DNA from: JAEUMD01 sp937950105
Lineage (GTDB): Bacteria; Pseudomonadota; Alphaproteobacteria; Rhizobiales; Hyphomicrobiaceae
Direction: 5' to 3'
DNA: 64,000 nucleotides
NCBI GenBank assembly: GCA_036821845.1
Contig: DAISIT010000007.1
Coordinates: 5,315 to 69,314, forward strand
The translations under genes and the position numbers were made by a program. The notes beneath the pieces were generated by a model. The model was not told the origin of the DNA and made no database searches. It worked only from the letters and a program-made list of their open reading frames with translations. Shown here one piece after another: positions 33,012-41,545 of this stretch; the first letter of the stretch is position 1; every line of letters begins with the position of its first letter.

Positions 33012-35570
33012 ATGAGACCACCGACTCTGCCACCGCCGGCGCCGCAGAAGCGCAAGCGCCGTCGCAAGAGCTTCCTGCTGAGCTTCCTCGGCTGGAGCTT
33101 CGCGACGGGCGTTCTGCTGTTCGTGGTCGGCTCGGCCGTCGCGGGGCTGCTCATCTATCGCGCCTCGCAGGACCTGCCGGACTACGAGAGCCTGTCGAAG
33201 TACGAGCCGCCGGTGATGACGCGCATCCATGCGCACGACGGCTCGCTGATCGCCGAGTATGCGCGCGAGCGGCGCATCTTCGTCCCCATCAACACCATTC
33301 CGAAGCTGCTCATCGCCGCCTTCCTGTCGGCCGAGGACAAGCGCTTCTACGAGCACGGCGGCATCGACTTCCAGGGTGTCGGACGCGCCGTCTACAAGTT
33401 GGTCGAGGGCAAGCTCAAGGGCAGCGACCGGCGCGCCGAGGGCGCCTCCACCATCACCCAGCAGGTGGCGAAGAACTTCCTGCTGACCAGCGATCGCACC
33501 ATGGAGCGCAAGATCAAGGAGGCGATCCTCGCCGTCCGCATCGAGCGCGCCTATTCCAAGGACAAGATCCTCGAGCTGTATCTGAACGAGATCTACCTCG
33601 GTATCGGCTCCTATGGCGTCGCCGCCGCCGGGCTCAACTACTTCAACAAGGAGCTGAAGGATCTGAGCATCGAGGAGGTCGCCTACCTCGCTGCGCTGCC
33701 AAAGGCGCCGAACAACTACCACCCGTTCAAGAAGACCAGGCAGGCGACGATCCGGCGCGACTGGATCATCGACCAGATGTGGGAGAACGGTTACATCACC
33801 AAGGAGATGGCGGCCGAGGCGAAGAAGAAGCCGCTGACCGTCAATCTGCGCCAGTTCGGCGCCCACATCTTTGCCGCCGAGTTCTTCGCCGAGGAAGTGC
33901 GCCGCTCGCTGCTCGCCAAGTATGGCGAGGACAAGCTCTACGGGGGCGGCCTCTCGGTCCGCACCACGCTCGATCCCGTGCTTCAGGGCTACGCGCGCAC
34001 CGCGCTCGCCAATGGACTGACCGAGTTCGATCGCGACAAGGGCTGGCGTGGTCCGGTCAAGAAGATCGACATCTCCGGCGACTGGGGCAAGGCTCTGGCC
34101 GAGATCCAGGCGCCGACCGATCTCGAGCCCTGGCGGCTCGGTGTGGTGCTCGACGCGCAGAAGTCGAAAGCCATCATCGGCCTGAAGCCGCAGGTGCAGC
34201 AGAGTGGCGCGCTGGTCGACAAGCGCGAGGCCATCGAACTCGGCTATGACGAGGTCAAGTGGGCCGCGAAGAAGGGCGCCGGCAGCAAGTCGGTGACCGA
34301 CGTGCTGGCGGTCGGTGATGTCATCTACGTCGCGCCGAAAGATGCGCAGAACCTCGCCGGTGCGTGGACGCTGATGCAGGTTCCCGAGGTGCAGGGCGGC
34401 CTCGTCGCCATGGACCCGCACACCGGCCGTGTGCTCGCCGTCGCCGGCGGCTTCTCGTTCGAGATGAGCCAGTTCGATCGCGCCGTGCAGGCGCGCCGTC
34501 AGCCGGGCTCCTCGTTCAAGCCGCTGGTGTATGCCGCCGCGCTCGACAACGGCTACAAGCCGACCAGCATCATCCTCGACGCTCCGATCGAGATCGAGCA
34601 AGGCCCGGGCAAGGACATCTGGAAGCCCGAGAACTACGACAAGGAAAAATCCTACGGGCCGACCACGCTCCGCGTCGGCATCGAGAAGTCGCGCAACCAG
34701 ATGACCGTGCGCCTCGCGCAGGACATGGGCATGCCGCTCATCACCGAGTACGCGCGCCGCTTCGGCGTCTACGACGACCTGCTGCCGGTGCTGGCCATGT
34801 CGCTCGGCGCCGGTGAGACGACGCTGCTGCGCATGGTCACCGCATACGCGATGATCGCCAACGGCGGCAAGCAGGTGCAGGCGACCTTCATCGACCGCAT
34901 CCAGGACCGCTGGGGCCGCTCCGTGTGGCGCCACGACGATCGCGCCTGCGAGGGCTGCAAGGCCGACAAGTGGGCGAGCCAGACCGAGCCGGTGATCGCC
35001 GACGACAGGAAGCAGATCCTCGATCCCCACACCGCCTACCAGATCACCTCGATCATGGAAGGCGTCGTGCAGCGCGGCACCGCCACGTCGCTGAAGGCGC
35101 TCGGCATGCCGATCGCCGGCAAGACCGGAACGTCGAACGACGAGAAGGACGCCTGGTTCATCGGCTTCACGCCCGACCTCGTGGTCGGTGTGTTCGTCGG
35201 TTACGATACGCCGCGCCCGATGGGCAAGGGGCAGACCGGCGGACAGGTCGCGGCGCCGATCTTCGGCGAATTCGTCAAGGCCGCGCTCGCCGGCAAGCCG
35301 GCCGTACCGTTCCGCGTGCCGCCCGGCATTCGTCAAATTCAGGTCAGCCTCAAGAGCGGTCTCAGGGCCGAGAATGGCGAGACGGATGCCATCACCGAGT
35401 CGTTCAAGCCGGGCGAAGAACCGGACGACGCCTATTCGGTGATCGGCTTTACCGATCCGACGGCGCAGACCGGTGCCTCGGGTGATGCCTATCAGGGCGG
35501 CAGCGGACAAGCGCCTGGAGCGGCCTCCGCCTCGCCGGGCTACTCCGGTGGCCGTGGCGGGCTGTGGTGA
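33012..35570 (+). CDS. mrcA: Penicillin-binding protein 1A (class A, bifunctional)
   Basis: Inner-membrane peptidoglycan glycosyltransferase and DD-transpeptidase, 852 residues. Domains: a short basic cytoplasmic tail (QKRKRRRKS) and one TM helix (about 27-50). The GT51 glycosyltransferase (about 60-235) contains AEDKRFYEHGGID and EGASTITQQVAKN. An OB-like insertion (about 320-450, SVTDVLAVGDVIYV) precedes the transpeptidase with active-site S500 in S-S-F-K503, SRN in EKSRNQMTV and KTG in AGKTGTSNDEKDAWF. The C-terminus is a Gly/Ser/Ala-rich disordered tail. The ATG at 33012 follows GAGGCTG. It is downstream of the amidase gene and upstream of prfB; amidase-mrcA-prfB is a gene order I have seen often in alphaproteobacteria. 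Confidence 0.95.
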   Translation: MRPPTLPPPAPQKRKRRRKSFLLSFLGWSFATGVLLFVVGSAVAGLLIYRASQDLPDYESLSKYEPPVMTRIHAHDGSLIAEYARERRIFVPINTIPKLLIAAFLSAEDKRFYEHGGIDFQGVGRAVYKLVEGKLKGSDRRAEGASTITQQVAKNFLLTSDRTMERKIKEAILAVRIERAYSKDKILELYLNEIYLGIGSYGVAAAGLNYFNKELKDLSIEEVAYLAALPKAPNNYHPFKKTRQATIRRDWIIDQMWENGYITKEMAAEAKKKPLTVNLRQFGAHIFAAEFFAEEVRRSLLAKYGEDKLYGGGLSVRTTLDPVLQGYARTALANGLTEFDRDKGWRGPVKKIDISGDWGKALAEIQAPTDLEPWRLGVVLDAQKSKAIIGLKPQVQQSGALVDKREAIELGYDEVKWAAKKGAGSKSVTDVLAVGDVIYVAPKDAQNLAGAWTLMQVPEVQGGLVAMDPHTGRVLAVAGGFSFEMSQFDRAVQARRQPGSSFKPLVYAAALDNGYKPTSIILDAPIEIEQGPGKDIWKPENYDKEKSYGPTTLRVGIEKSRNQMTVRLAQDMGMPLITEYARRFGVYDDLLPVLAMSLGAGETTLLRMVTAYAMIANGGKQVQATFIDRIQDRWGRSVWRHDDRACEGCKADKWASQTEPVIADDRKQILDPHTAYQITSIMEGVVQRGTATSLKALGMPIAGKTGTSNDEKDAWFIGFTPDLVVGVFVGYDTPRPMGKGQTGGQVAAPIFGEFVKAALAGKPAVPFRVPPGIRQIQVSLKSGLRAENGETDAITESFKPGEEPDDAYSVIGFTDPTAQTGASGDAYQGGSGQAPGAASASPGYSGGRGGLW

Positions 35571-35679
35571 AGCACGCGCATCGCGACCGCATCCTCTGTC
35601 TGCGTTTACAGGGCACAGCGCGGCCTCTATAGGTTGCCGCCCATTCACGATTTTCCGCTTTCGTCAGGAGAGGCCCGCG

Positions 35680-36811
35680 ATGCGCGCCGAAGCTCAGAAG
35701 AACGTCGACTCGATCAAGGAGGCACTGGCCCTCCTGAGGAGGCATCTTTGACTGGGATACCGCCGAAGCCCGCATGGCGGAGCTGAACCGCCGCGCTGAA
35801 GACCCGTCGCTGTGGAACAACCCGCAGGCGGCGCAGAAGGTCATGCGTCAGCGCCAGCAGCTCGAGCAGGCGATGCAGACCTACACCAAGCTCGAGCGCG
35901 ATCTCGACGATTGCGTCACGCTGATCGAGCTCGGCGAGGCCGAAGACGACGAGGCGACCGTCGACGAGGGCGAAGCTGCGTTGAGCAAGCTCGAGGAGGA
36001 TGCGCAGCGCCGCTTCGTCGAGGCGCTGCTTTCGGGCGAGGCCGACGGCAACGACACCTACCTCGAAGTCCACGCCGGCGCCGGTGGCACCGAAAGCCAG
36101 GACTGGGCCGAGATGCTGACGCGCATGTATACGCGCTGGGCGGAGCAGCGCGGCTTCAAGGTGTCGCTGCTGGAGCAGAGCCCGGGGGAAGAAGCCGGCC
36201 TCAAGTCGGCGACGCTCGAGATCAAGGGCGAGAACGCCTACGGCTGGCTCAAGACCGAGTCCGGCGTGCATCGCCTCGTGCGCATCTCGCCCTACGATTC
36301 CAACGCGCGGCGTCACACGTCGTTCGCCTCGGTGTGGGTGTATCCGGTCGTCGACGACAACATCGACATCCAGATCAACGAGAGCGAGTGCCGCATCGAC
36401 ACCTACCGCTCGTCGGGTGCTGGCGGACAGCACGTCAACACGACCGACTCCGCGGTGCGCATCACGCATATCCCGACCGGCATCGCGGTGGCGAGCCAGC
36501 AGGAGCGCAGCCAGATCAAGAACCGCGCCATCGCCTGGGCGATGCTGAAATCGCGGCTCTACGAACTCGAGTTGAAGAAGCGCGAGGAAAAGGCCAACGC
36601 CGAGGCGGCGAGCAAGACCGACATCGGCTGGGGCCACCAGATCCGTTCGTATGTTCTGCAGCCCTATCAGATGGTGAAGGACCTGCGCACGGGTGTCACA
36701 AGCGGCACGCCGTCGTCCGTGCTGGATGGCGACATCGACGGCTTCCTCGAGGCGTCGCTGGCGCAACGCGTCAAGGGCGGCGGCCCGGCCGAGGTCGAGG
36801 ACATCACCTGA
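35680..36811 (+). CDS. prfB: Peptide chain release factor 2, expressed by programmed +1 frameshift
   Basis: RF2 recognises UGA and UAA and triggers peptidyl-tRNA hydrolysis. The coding sequence is join(35680..35748, 35750..36811), 376 residues. Translation starts at ATG 35680 (AGGAGAGG eight bases upstream), reads 23 codons to CTT, meets the in-frame TGA at 35749..35751, and shifts +1 to GAC. The remainder opens LDWDTAEARMAELNRR. The GGQ hydrolysis motif is at 248-250 (SSGAGGQHVN), matching the E. coli position. The codon-recognition tripeptide is S-P-Y (203-205) where E. coli has S-P-F. A caller requiring one frame will give only 35774..36811 and lose 31 residues. Confidence 0.96.
35737..35752 (+). 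promoter_or_regulatory. RF2 programmed +1 frameshift signal
   Basis: AGGAGG (35737..35742), CAT, then CTT TGA C (35746..35752). The internal Shine-Dalgarno three bases before the CTT slippery codon and the UGAC stop context match the E. coli prfB site (AGGGGG-TAT-CTT-TGA-C) in every functional element. Low RF2 slows termination at this UGA and favours the shift, giving autoregulation. Confidence 0.95.
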
Positions 36812-37138
36812 TCGCGAGCGACGCACCGGCGTTCGCCCGACTCCAGAGGCTGGCGGTCGCGCGCCCGCATGGATTTGCGCACGCCTTGCGGCGGTCTGAA
36901 ACGAGCCAGCTCAACCTGTGAAACGGCGCACGGCCGCTCAATCAGCGGGCAACTTGCCGGACGCTGCGGCAAGCGCGCGGGAAGGTGCGTTTCATCGCGG
37001 CGGAAATGAGTGTTTCGCTGTGGATTACGAATGACAGTCCCGCGAATTGCTCTAATGACAGCGCCGTTAGACGTTGACCCGATGTCGCATTTCGTGAGCG
37101 ATAGCGCGGGATTTTTTGTAAGCGGAGGGGTTCTCTCG
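36812..37138. other. Intergenic region between prfB and the OmpA-domain gene
   Basis: About 330 bases, no credible gene and no clear prfB terminator. A possible promoter for the next gene is TTGACC (37074..37079) with an AT-containing GCGATAG about 18 bases later, followed by a T-run (37112..37117) and the GGAGGGG ribosome binding site. Weak evidence. Confidence 0.35.
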
Positions 37139-38647
37139 ATGTCGAACACGACACTGGACATGCTGAGCGGGTTGTTGACACCCGATCTGCTGCGTACGGC
37201 CGGCAAAGCCATTGGTGAAACCGATACCGGCGTCGCCAAGGCGCTCGGCGCCGCGTTCCCGGCGATCCTCGGACAGATGGTGCAGGGGGCGAACAACTCC
37301 ACCCTGATGGGCAACATCGTCGAAATGGCGAAGAACCCTGCGATCGGTTCGCTGCTCGGCTCGGGCGGCGGAATCCTGTCGACTGTCGGCTCGATCCTGA
37401 CGCTCGGCGCAGCCGGCTCCGGCCCGTTCAGCTCGATCACCACCGGTCTTCTCAGCGCGCTGTTCGGCAACAAGATCGGTGACCTCGGCCGGACCATCGG
37501 CTCGCTCGCCGGCCTGAAGCACCCGGGTTCCGCCGGTTCGCTGCTCGGACTTGCAGCTCCGATGGTGCTGGCGGCGCTCGGCAACAAGCTCGGCAGCTCG
37601 ATGACCGGCACCGGGCTGTCCGTTCTGCTCGGCCAGGAAAAGAATTCGATCATGAAGGCTCTGCCGGGTCCGCTCGGCTCGGCTCTCGGCCTCGTCGGCG
37701 GAGCCGGAATGGCCGCCGCCGCGGCGCCGATCGTCAATGCCGCGCCCGCCGCTGCTCCCGCCCGCGTTGCAGCCGCTGCTCCGGCTCCGCATGTCGCCGC
37801 CCCGGCGGCGCGCGCCGCGGCTCCGGCCCCGGCTCCTGTCTATGACGACGAGACGCGCGGCGGTTCGGTCCTCGGCAGCATCCTCGGACTCATCATCACC
37901 GGCGCGGTGATCGCCGGCCTCGTGTTCGGCATCAGCCAGTGCCGCCGCGCCACCGAAACGGCGGTCGCTCCGGCCGCGCCGCCGGCCGCGGCGCCGAAGG
38001 TCGCCGAAGCTCCGAAGCCCGCTCCGGCTCCGGCTGCTGCGCCTGCCAAGCCGGTCGAAGCTCCCAAGCCGGTCGCTTCGGCACCGGCGCCAGCGCCTGT
38101 CGCGCCGCCGCCAGCTGCTGCACCCGCTCCGGCACCGGCCGCTCCGGCCAAGCCGGTCTCCGTTCTCGGCAGCCTGAAGCCGGGTGAGGGTGGCCTGATG
38201 AGCCTCGCGTTGCCGACCGGCAAGACCATCTCGATGGCCGCCAAGGGCGTCGAGGCGCAGTTGATCGAGTTCCTCGAGGACACCTCGCGGCCGATCGACA
38301 AGGGCACCTGGTTCGACTTCGACCGCCTCAACTTCAAGACGGCATCGTCGGAGCTGACGCCGGAGTCGCGCTCGCAGGTGGAGGCGGTGGCCGAAATCAT
38401 GAAGGCGTTCCCGACGTCGGAAGTGAAGATCGGCGGCTACACCGACAACGTCGGCAACCCCGAGAACAACCTGAAGCTCTCCGACAGCCGCGCCAAGAGC
38501 GTGGCGAGCGAACTGGTCGCGCTCGGCGTTGCTGCGACGCGCCTCGACGCCGAGGGCTATGGCGAGCAGCACGCGATTGCCGACAACGCCACGCCCGAAG
38601 GCCGCGCCAGGAACCGCCGCACGGCGCTCAGCGTGCGCAAGCGCTAA
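37139..38647 (+). CDS. Envelope protein with DUF937, one TM helix and C-terminal OmpA peptidoglycan-binding domain
   Basis: A 502-residue protein starting at ATG 37139 with GGAGGGG eight bases upstream (the frame is open to 37010 but the ribosome site favours this ATG). Residues 1-195 are a DUF937/YidB-like helical region rich in Gly/Leu/Ser (LDMLSGLLTPDLLR, AFPAILGQMVQGANNSTLMG). An Ala/Pro linker follows, then a TM helix (about 246-268, GSVLGSILGLIITGAVIAGLVFGI) and a long Ala/Pro/Lys wall-spanning stretch. An OmpA-C domain (about 385-502) has FDRLNFKTASSELTPES, TDNVGNPENNLKLSDSRA and NRRTALSVRKR. It should anchor the inner membrane to peptidoglycan with a cytoplasmic DUF937 region. Function otherwise unknown. 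Confidence 0.85.
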   Translation: MSNTTLDMLSGLLTPDLLRTAGKAIGETDTGVAKALGAAFPAILGQMVQGANNSTLMGNIVEMAKNPAIGSLLGSGGGILSTVGSILTLGAAGSGPFSSITTGLLSALFGNKIGDLGRTIGSLAGLKHPGSAGSLLGLAAPMVLAALGNKLGSSMTGTGLSVLLGQEKNSIMKALPGPLGSALGLVGGAGMAAAAAPIVNAAPAAAPARVAAAAPAPHVAAPAARAAAPAPAPVYDDETRGGSVLGSILGLIITGAVIAGLVFGISQCRRATETAVAPAAPPAAAPKVAEAPKPAPAPAAAPAKPVEAPKPVASAPAPAPVAPPPAAAPAPAPAAPAKPVSVLGSLKPGEGGLMSLALPTGKTISMAAKGVEAQLIEFLEDTSRPIDKGTWFDFDRLNFKTASSELTPESRSQVEAVAEIMKAFPTSEVKIGGYTDNVGNPENNLKLSDSRAKSVASELVALGVAATRLDAEGYGEQHAIADNATPEGRARNRRTALSVRKR

Positions 38648-38678
38648 AGTCGGAATCACTGGCGTAAACAAGACGAGC

Positions 38679-38710
38679 ACGGGCGGCCCATGTGGCCGCC
38701 CGTTTCCGTT
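38679..38710 (+). terminator. Intrinsic terminator after the OmpA-domain gene
   Basis: ACGGGCGGCC (38679..38688) and GGCCGCCCGT (38694..38703) form a perfect 10-bp stem with loop CATGT, followed by TTCCGTTTC. It lies about 30 bases after the stop and separates this gene from the methyltransferase operon. Confidence 0.82.
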
Positions 38711-38779
38711 TCGGCGCCGGCCATGGTATGGCGCCGTTCCGCCCCTCACGCGGCAAAGCCCTGACGCAAAGCTCGCCCG

Positions 38780-39694
38780 ATGCCCATTTCCCTCGATCAC
38801 CTCTCGCTCGCCGGCTCGTCCGGGTTCGGCGACTACGCACTGCTCGACTCCGGCCACGGCCGCAAACTCGAGCGGTTCGGCAAGGTCGTGGTGGACCGCC
38901 CCGAGGCGCAGGCGCTGTGGCATCCCGCGCTCTCCCCTGCGGACTGGGCGAAGGCCAATGCCGTCTTCTCGGCGTCGGGTGAGGAGGACGAGAAGGGCCG
39001 CTGGCGCGTCGACAAGCCGGTGCCGGAAAGTTGGCCGGTGAGTGTGCTCGGCGCCACCCTTCTGTGCCGCCTGCAGGGCCTCTGGCACCTCGGCCTCTTC
39101 CCCGAACAGTTGCCGCACTGGCAGTGGATGCTCGAGCGCATCGAGCGATTGAAGGCGGCGGCGCCGGATCAGCGTCCGCGCGTGCTCAACTTGTTCGGCT
39201 ACACCGGCGCGGCGAGCCTGATCGCGGTCGCAGCGGGCGCCGAGGTCACGCACGTCGATGCCTCGAAGAAGGCGATCCAGTGGGCGCGCGACAACCAGGC
39301 GGCCTCGAAGCTCGACGCGGCGCCGGTGCGCTGGATCGTCGATGACGCGGTGAAGTTCACGGCGCGCGAGGTGCGGCGCGGGAAGACTTACGACATCATC
39401 CTGGTCGATCCGCCGAAGTTCGGGCGCGGGCCGACCGGCGAGACGTGGGACCTGTTCAAGGACCTCGCGCCGCTGCTCGGTGATTGCGCCAAGCTGCTGG
39501 CGCCGGAGCGCGCGGCGCTGGTGCTGACGGTCTATGCCATCCGCGCCTCGACGCTCGCCTTCGCGCAGCTCGTCGACCAGATCGTCGGCAATCAAGGTCG
39601 CGGCACCGAGGTCGGTGAGCTGTTCATTCGCGAGCAAAGCGGCCGCTACGCCGTACCGACCTCGCTCTACACGCGCTGGGAGCGCGGCCTGTGA
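38780..39694 (+). CDS. Class I SAM-dependent rRNA methyltransferase (RlmI/COG1092-like)
   Basis: A 304-residue cytoplasmic methyltransferase. Motif I is NLFGYTGAASLIA, the adenosine-binding acid is in THVDASKKAIQWARDN, and the catalytic motif is DPPKFGRGPTGETWDL, which match the RlmI/RlmK-type 23S rRNA m5C methyltransferases. The N-terminal part lacks a clear PUA domain, so it is shorter than E. coli RlmI (about 396 residues), and its target base cannot be assigned. The stop overlaps the next gene's start region. First gene of an apparent three-methyltransferase operon. Confidence 0.85.
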   Translation: MPISLDHLSLAGSSGFGDYALLDSGHGRKLERFGKVVVDRPEAQALWHPALSPADWAKANAVFSASGEEDEKGRWRVDKPVPESWPVSVLGATLLCRLQGLWHLGLFPEQLPHWQWMLERIERLKAAAPDQRPRVLNLFGYTGAASLIAVAAGAEVTHVDASKKAIQWARDNQAASKLDAAPVRWIVDDAVKFTAREVRRGKTYDIILVDPPKFGRGPTGETWDLFKDLAPLLGDCAKLLAPERAALVLTVYAIRASTLAFAQLVDQIVGNQGRGTEVGELFIREQSGRYAVPTSLYTRWERGL

Positions 39695-40518
39695 TGCGGA
39701 GCGAAGACAAGACCCCGATGCATATCACGAGCCTGCAGAACGAGCGCATCAAGGCGGTGCGCGCGCTGGAGATGCGCAAGGAGCGCAAGGCGACCGGATT
39801 GTTCGTCGCCGAAGGCCAGTCGATCCTCGTCACGGCGCGCGATGCGGGCTGGCAACCGGTGCTGCTGCTCGGTCTCGCCGAGGCGATGGAGGGCGGCATC
39901 GCCAAGGGGCTCGTCGCATGGGCAGCAGGCGCAGGCGCCGACGTGCTGACGGTGAGCGAAGCCGTGCTCGGCAAGATCGCGGCGAAGGACAATCCGCAAT
40001 CTCTGCTCGCGGTGTTCAAGCAGCGCCTCGCCGCTCCGCCATCACCACGTGACGTGAAGGAAGAGGATGTCTGGCTGGTGCTGGAAGAAGTCCGAGATCC
40101 GGGCAACCTCGGCACCATCCTGCGCACCGTCGACGCGGTCGGAGCCAAGGGCATCATCATGGTCGGGCAGAGCTGCGATCCATGGAGCCGCGAGTGCGTG
40201 CGCGCCACCATGGGTTCGATCTTCGCCGTGCCGATCGTGCGCATGGAGCGCGCCGCGTATCTCGACTGGCTGAAGCGCTGGACGGGGGACGTGGTGGCGA
40301 CACATCTCCACGCGAGCGACGATTTCCGCGCGGCGGCCTATCGTGGTCCCGTGCTGCTGATGATGGGCAGCGAAGGGCCGGGTCTCTCCGACGAACTGGC
40401 GGCGGTCGCCACGCGGCGCGTGAAAATCCCGATGGCCGGCAGGCTCGACAGTCTCAATCTCGCGGTGGCAACGGCGCTGGTGCTGTACCAGTTGCGCGGG
40501 CCGCACCTGAAACTTTGA
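39691..40518 (+). CDS. TrmH/SpoU-family RNA 2'-O-ribose methyltransferase
   Basis: SPOUT-superfamily enzyme of 275 residues (GTG start at 39691; ATG at 39694 or 39718 are alternatives). It has an N-terminal substrate-binding domain (LFVAEGQSILVTARDAGW, L30e-like). The SpoU methyltransferase motifs follow: motif 1 VLEEVRDPGNLGTILRTVDAVGA, motif 2 LLMMGSEGPGLSDEL and motif 3 IPMAGRLDSLNLAVATALVLYQ. These three motifs form the trefoil-knot SAM site. It acts on rRNA or tRNA; the exact nucleotide is not predictable. It overlaps the preceding methyltransferase gene by four bases and is followed 19 bases later by the third methyltransferase. Confidence 0.9.
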   Translation: MMRSEDKTPMHITSLQNERIKAVRALEMRKERKATGLFVAEGQSILVTARDAGWQPVLLLGLAEAMEGGIAKGLVAWAAGAGADVLTVSEAVLGKIAAKDNPQSLLAVFKQRLAAPPSPRDVKEEDVWLVLEEVRDPGNLGTILRTVDAVGAKGIIMVGQSCDPWSRECVRATMGSIFAVPIVRMERAAYLDWLKRWTGDVVATHLHASDDFRAAAYRGPVLLMMGSEGPGLSDELAAVATRRVKIPMAGRLDSLNLAVATALVLYQLRGPHLKL

Positions 40519-40537
40519 CGGCGGGTGCAACGGTCCC

Positions 40538-41488
40538 ATGCGCATCGAGTATCACCGCACGCTCATTGCCGACCGGCCGCGCAATCGCGCGTTCAAGGAG
40601 GCGTTGGCCCGCGTCATCGAGAAGGGCAGGACGACGGTCGCCGACATCGGTGCGGGCACCGGGCTGATCGGCCTCGTCGCGTCGAGGCTCGGCGCGCGCG
40701 AGGTGCATCTCTACGAGGTTGCCGAAGTGGCGGCGGTGGCGGCGGAAGTGTTGAAGCGCAATCGCGCGCGCAACTGCCACATCCTGCCGTGTCACTCCAC
40801 CGAGGCGGTCGATCCGCCGCGCGTCGATGTCGTCGTCTCGGAGACGCTCGGCAACTACGCGTTCGAGGAGAACATCATCGCCACCATGAACGATGCGCGC
40901 GAGCGGCACCTGCAGCCCGGCGGCATCCTCATTCCCTCGCGCGTGCGCCAGTTCGTGGCACCGGTCGTCACGCCTCGGTTTCATGACGAGCTGCTGGCGT
41001 GGGACGGTGTCGGCAGTGACCTCGGCCTCGTTATCGATCTCGAGATCGCGCGCACGATGAGCCTCAACAACATCTACGTGCGCCGCGTGCTGCCAGCGGA
41101 CCTGCTCGACGGCGGTGCTTCCGCGGTCTGCTGGGATACCGCGGACCTGACGCGGCCGTGCTCGAGCGAGCGCAAGGGTGAGGCGCAATGGAAGCTCGCG
41201 CGCGCGGCGACCATCTACGGCTTCGCGGTGTGGTGGGAGGCGGATCTCGTTGCCAGCGTCACGTTGTCGACGGCGCCCGATGCCGAGCCGACGCACTGGG
41301 AGCAGCTCTATTTTCCGCTGCTGTCGCCGATCGCAATCGCGCCGGGCGAGGGGCTCGGTCTCACGCTGCGTTCGCGCTCGTCGGAGGAAGCCGGCACGCA
41401 TCTGGCTTGGAAGGCGGCGCATCTCGACGCGAAGGGCAAGGCGCTCACCCGTCAGGCGCTCGACCTCGATAAGGGGTACCTGCCGTAG
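40538..41488 (+). CDS. PRMT-like SAM-dependent methyltransferase (protein arginine methyltransferase hallmarks)
   Basis: A 316-residue cytoplasmic class I methyltransferase. The N-terminal helix YHRTLIADRPRNRAFKEAL aligns with the PRMT helix consensus (M/L-L-x-D-x-x-R-x-x-x-Y/F). Motif I is DIGAGTG (36-42) with acidic E60 after motif post-I. A double-E loop is visible at 101-111 (SETLGNYAFEE, E102 and E110/E111), and a THW loop at 252-254 (EPTHWEQLYFP) within a C-terminal beta-barrel-like region. Together these are the defining features of type I/II arginine methyltransferases. The classical YFxxY helix is not obvious. The substrate could be a ribosomal or RNA-binding protein, which would fit its operon with two RNA methyltransferases; that is inference. 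Confidence 0.72.
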   Translation: MRIEYHRTLIADRPRNRAFKEALARVIEKGRTTVADIGAGTGLIGLVASRLGAREVHLYEVAEVAAVAAEVLKRNRARNCHILPCHSTEAVDPPRVDVVVSETLGNYAFEENIIATMNDARERHLQPGGILIPSRVRQFVAPVVTPRFHDELLAWDGVGSDLGLVIDLEIARTMSLNNIYVRRVLPADLLDGGASAVCWDTADLTRPCSSERKGEAQWKLARAATIYGFAVWWEADLVASVTLSTAPDAEPTHWEQLYFPLLSPIAIAPGEGLGLTLRSRSSEEAGTHLAWKAAHLDAKGKALTRQALDLDKGYLP

Positions 41489-41545
41489 CGTCTCGCGTCG
41501 ATGCGTTGACGGTCGCGTCGTTGACGGGCCGGCGCCGCGCTGCAA

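Noticed and set aside
32712..35648. A 978-codon minus-strand open frame opposite mrcA
   Set aside because: Antisense to a penicillin-binding protein with all motifs; the frame also crosses both intergenic regions and has no recognisable domain.
35749..35751. In-frame TGA early in prfB, which could be read as a pseudogene
   Set aside because: It is the programmed frameshift stop; the Shine-Dalgarno-like AGGAGG and CTT-TGA-C context and the intact +1 frame show a functional gene.
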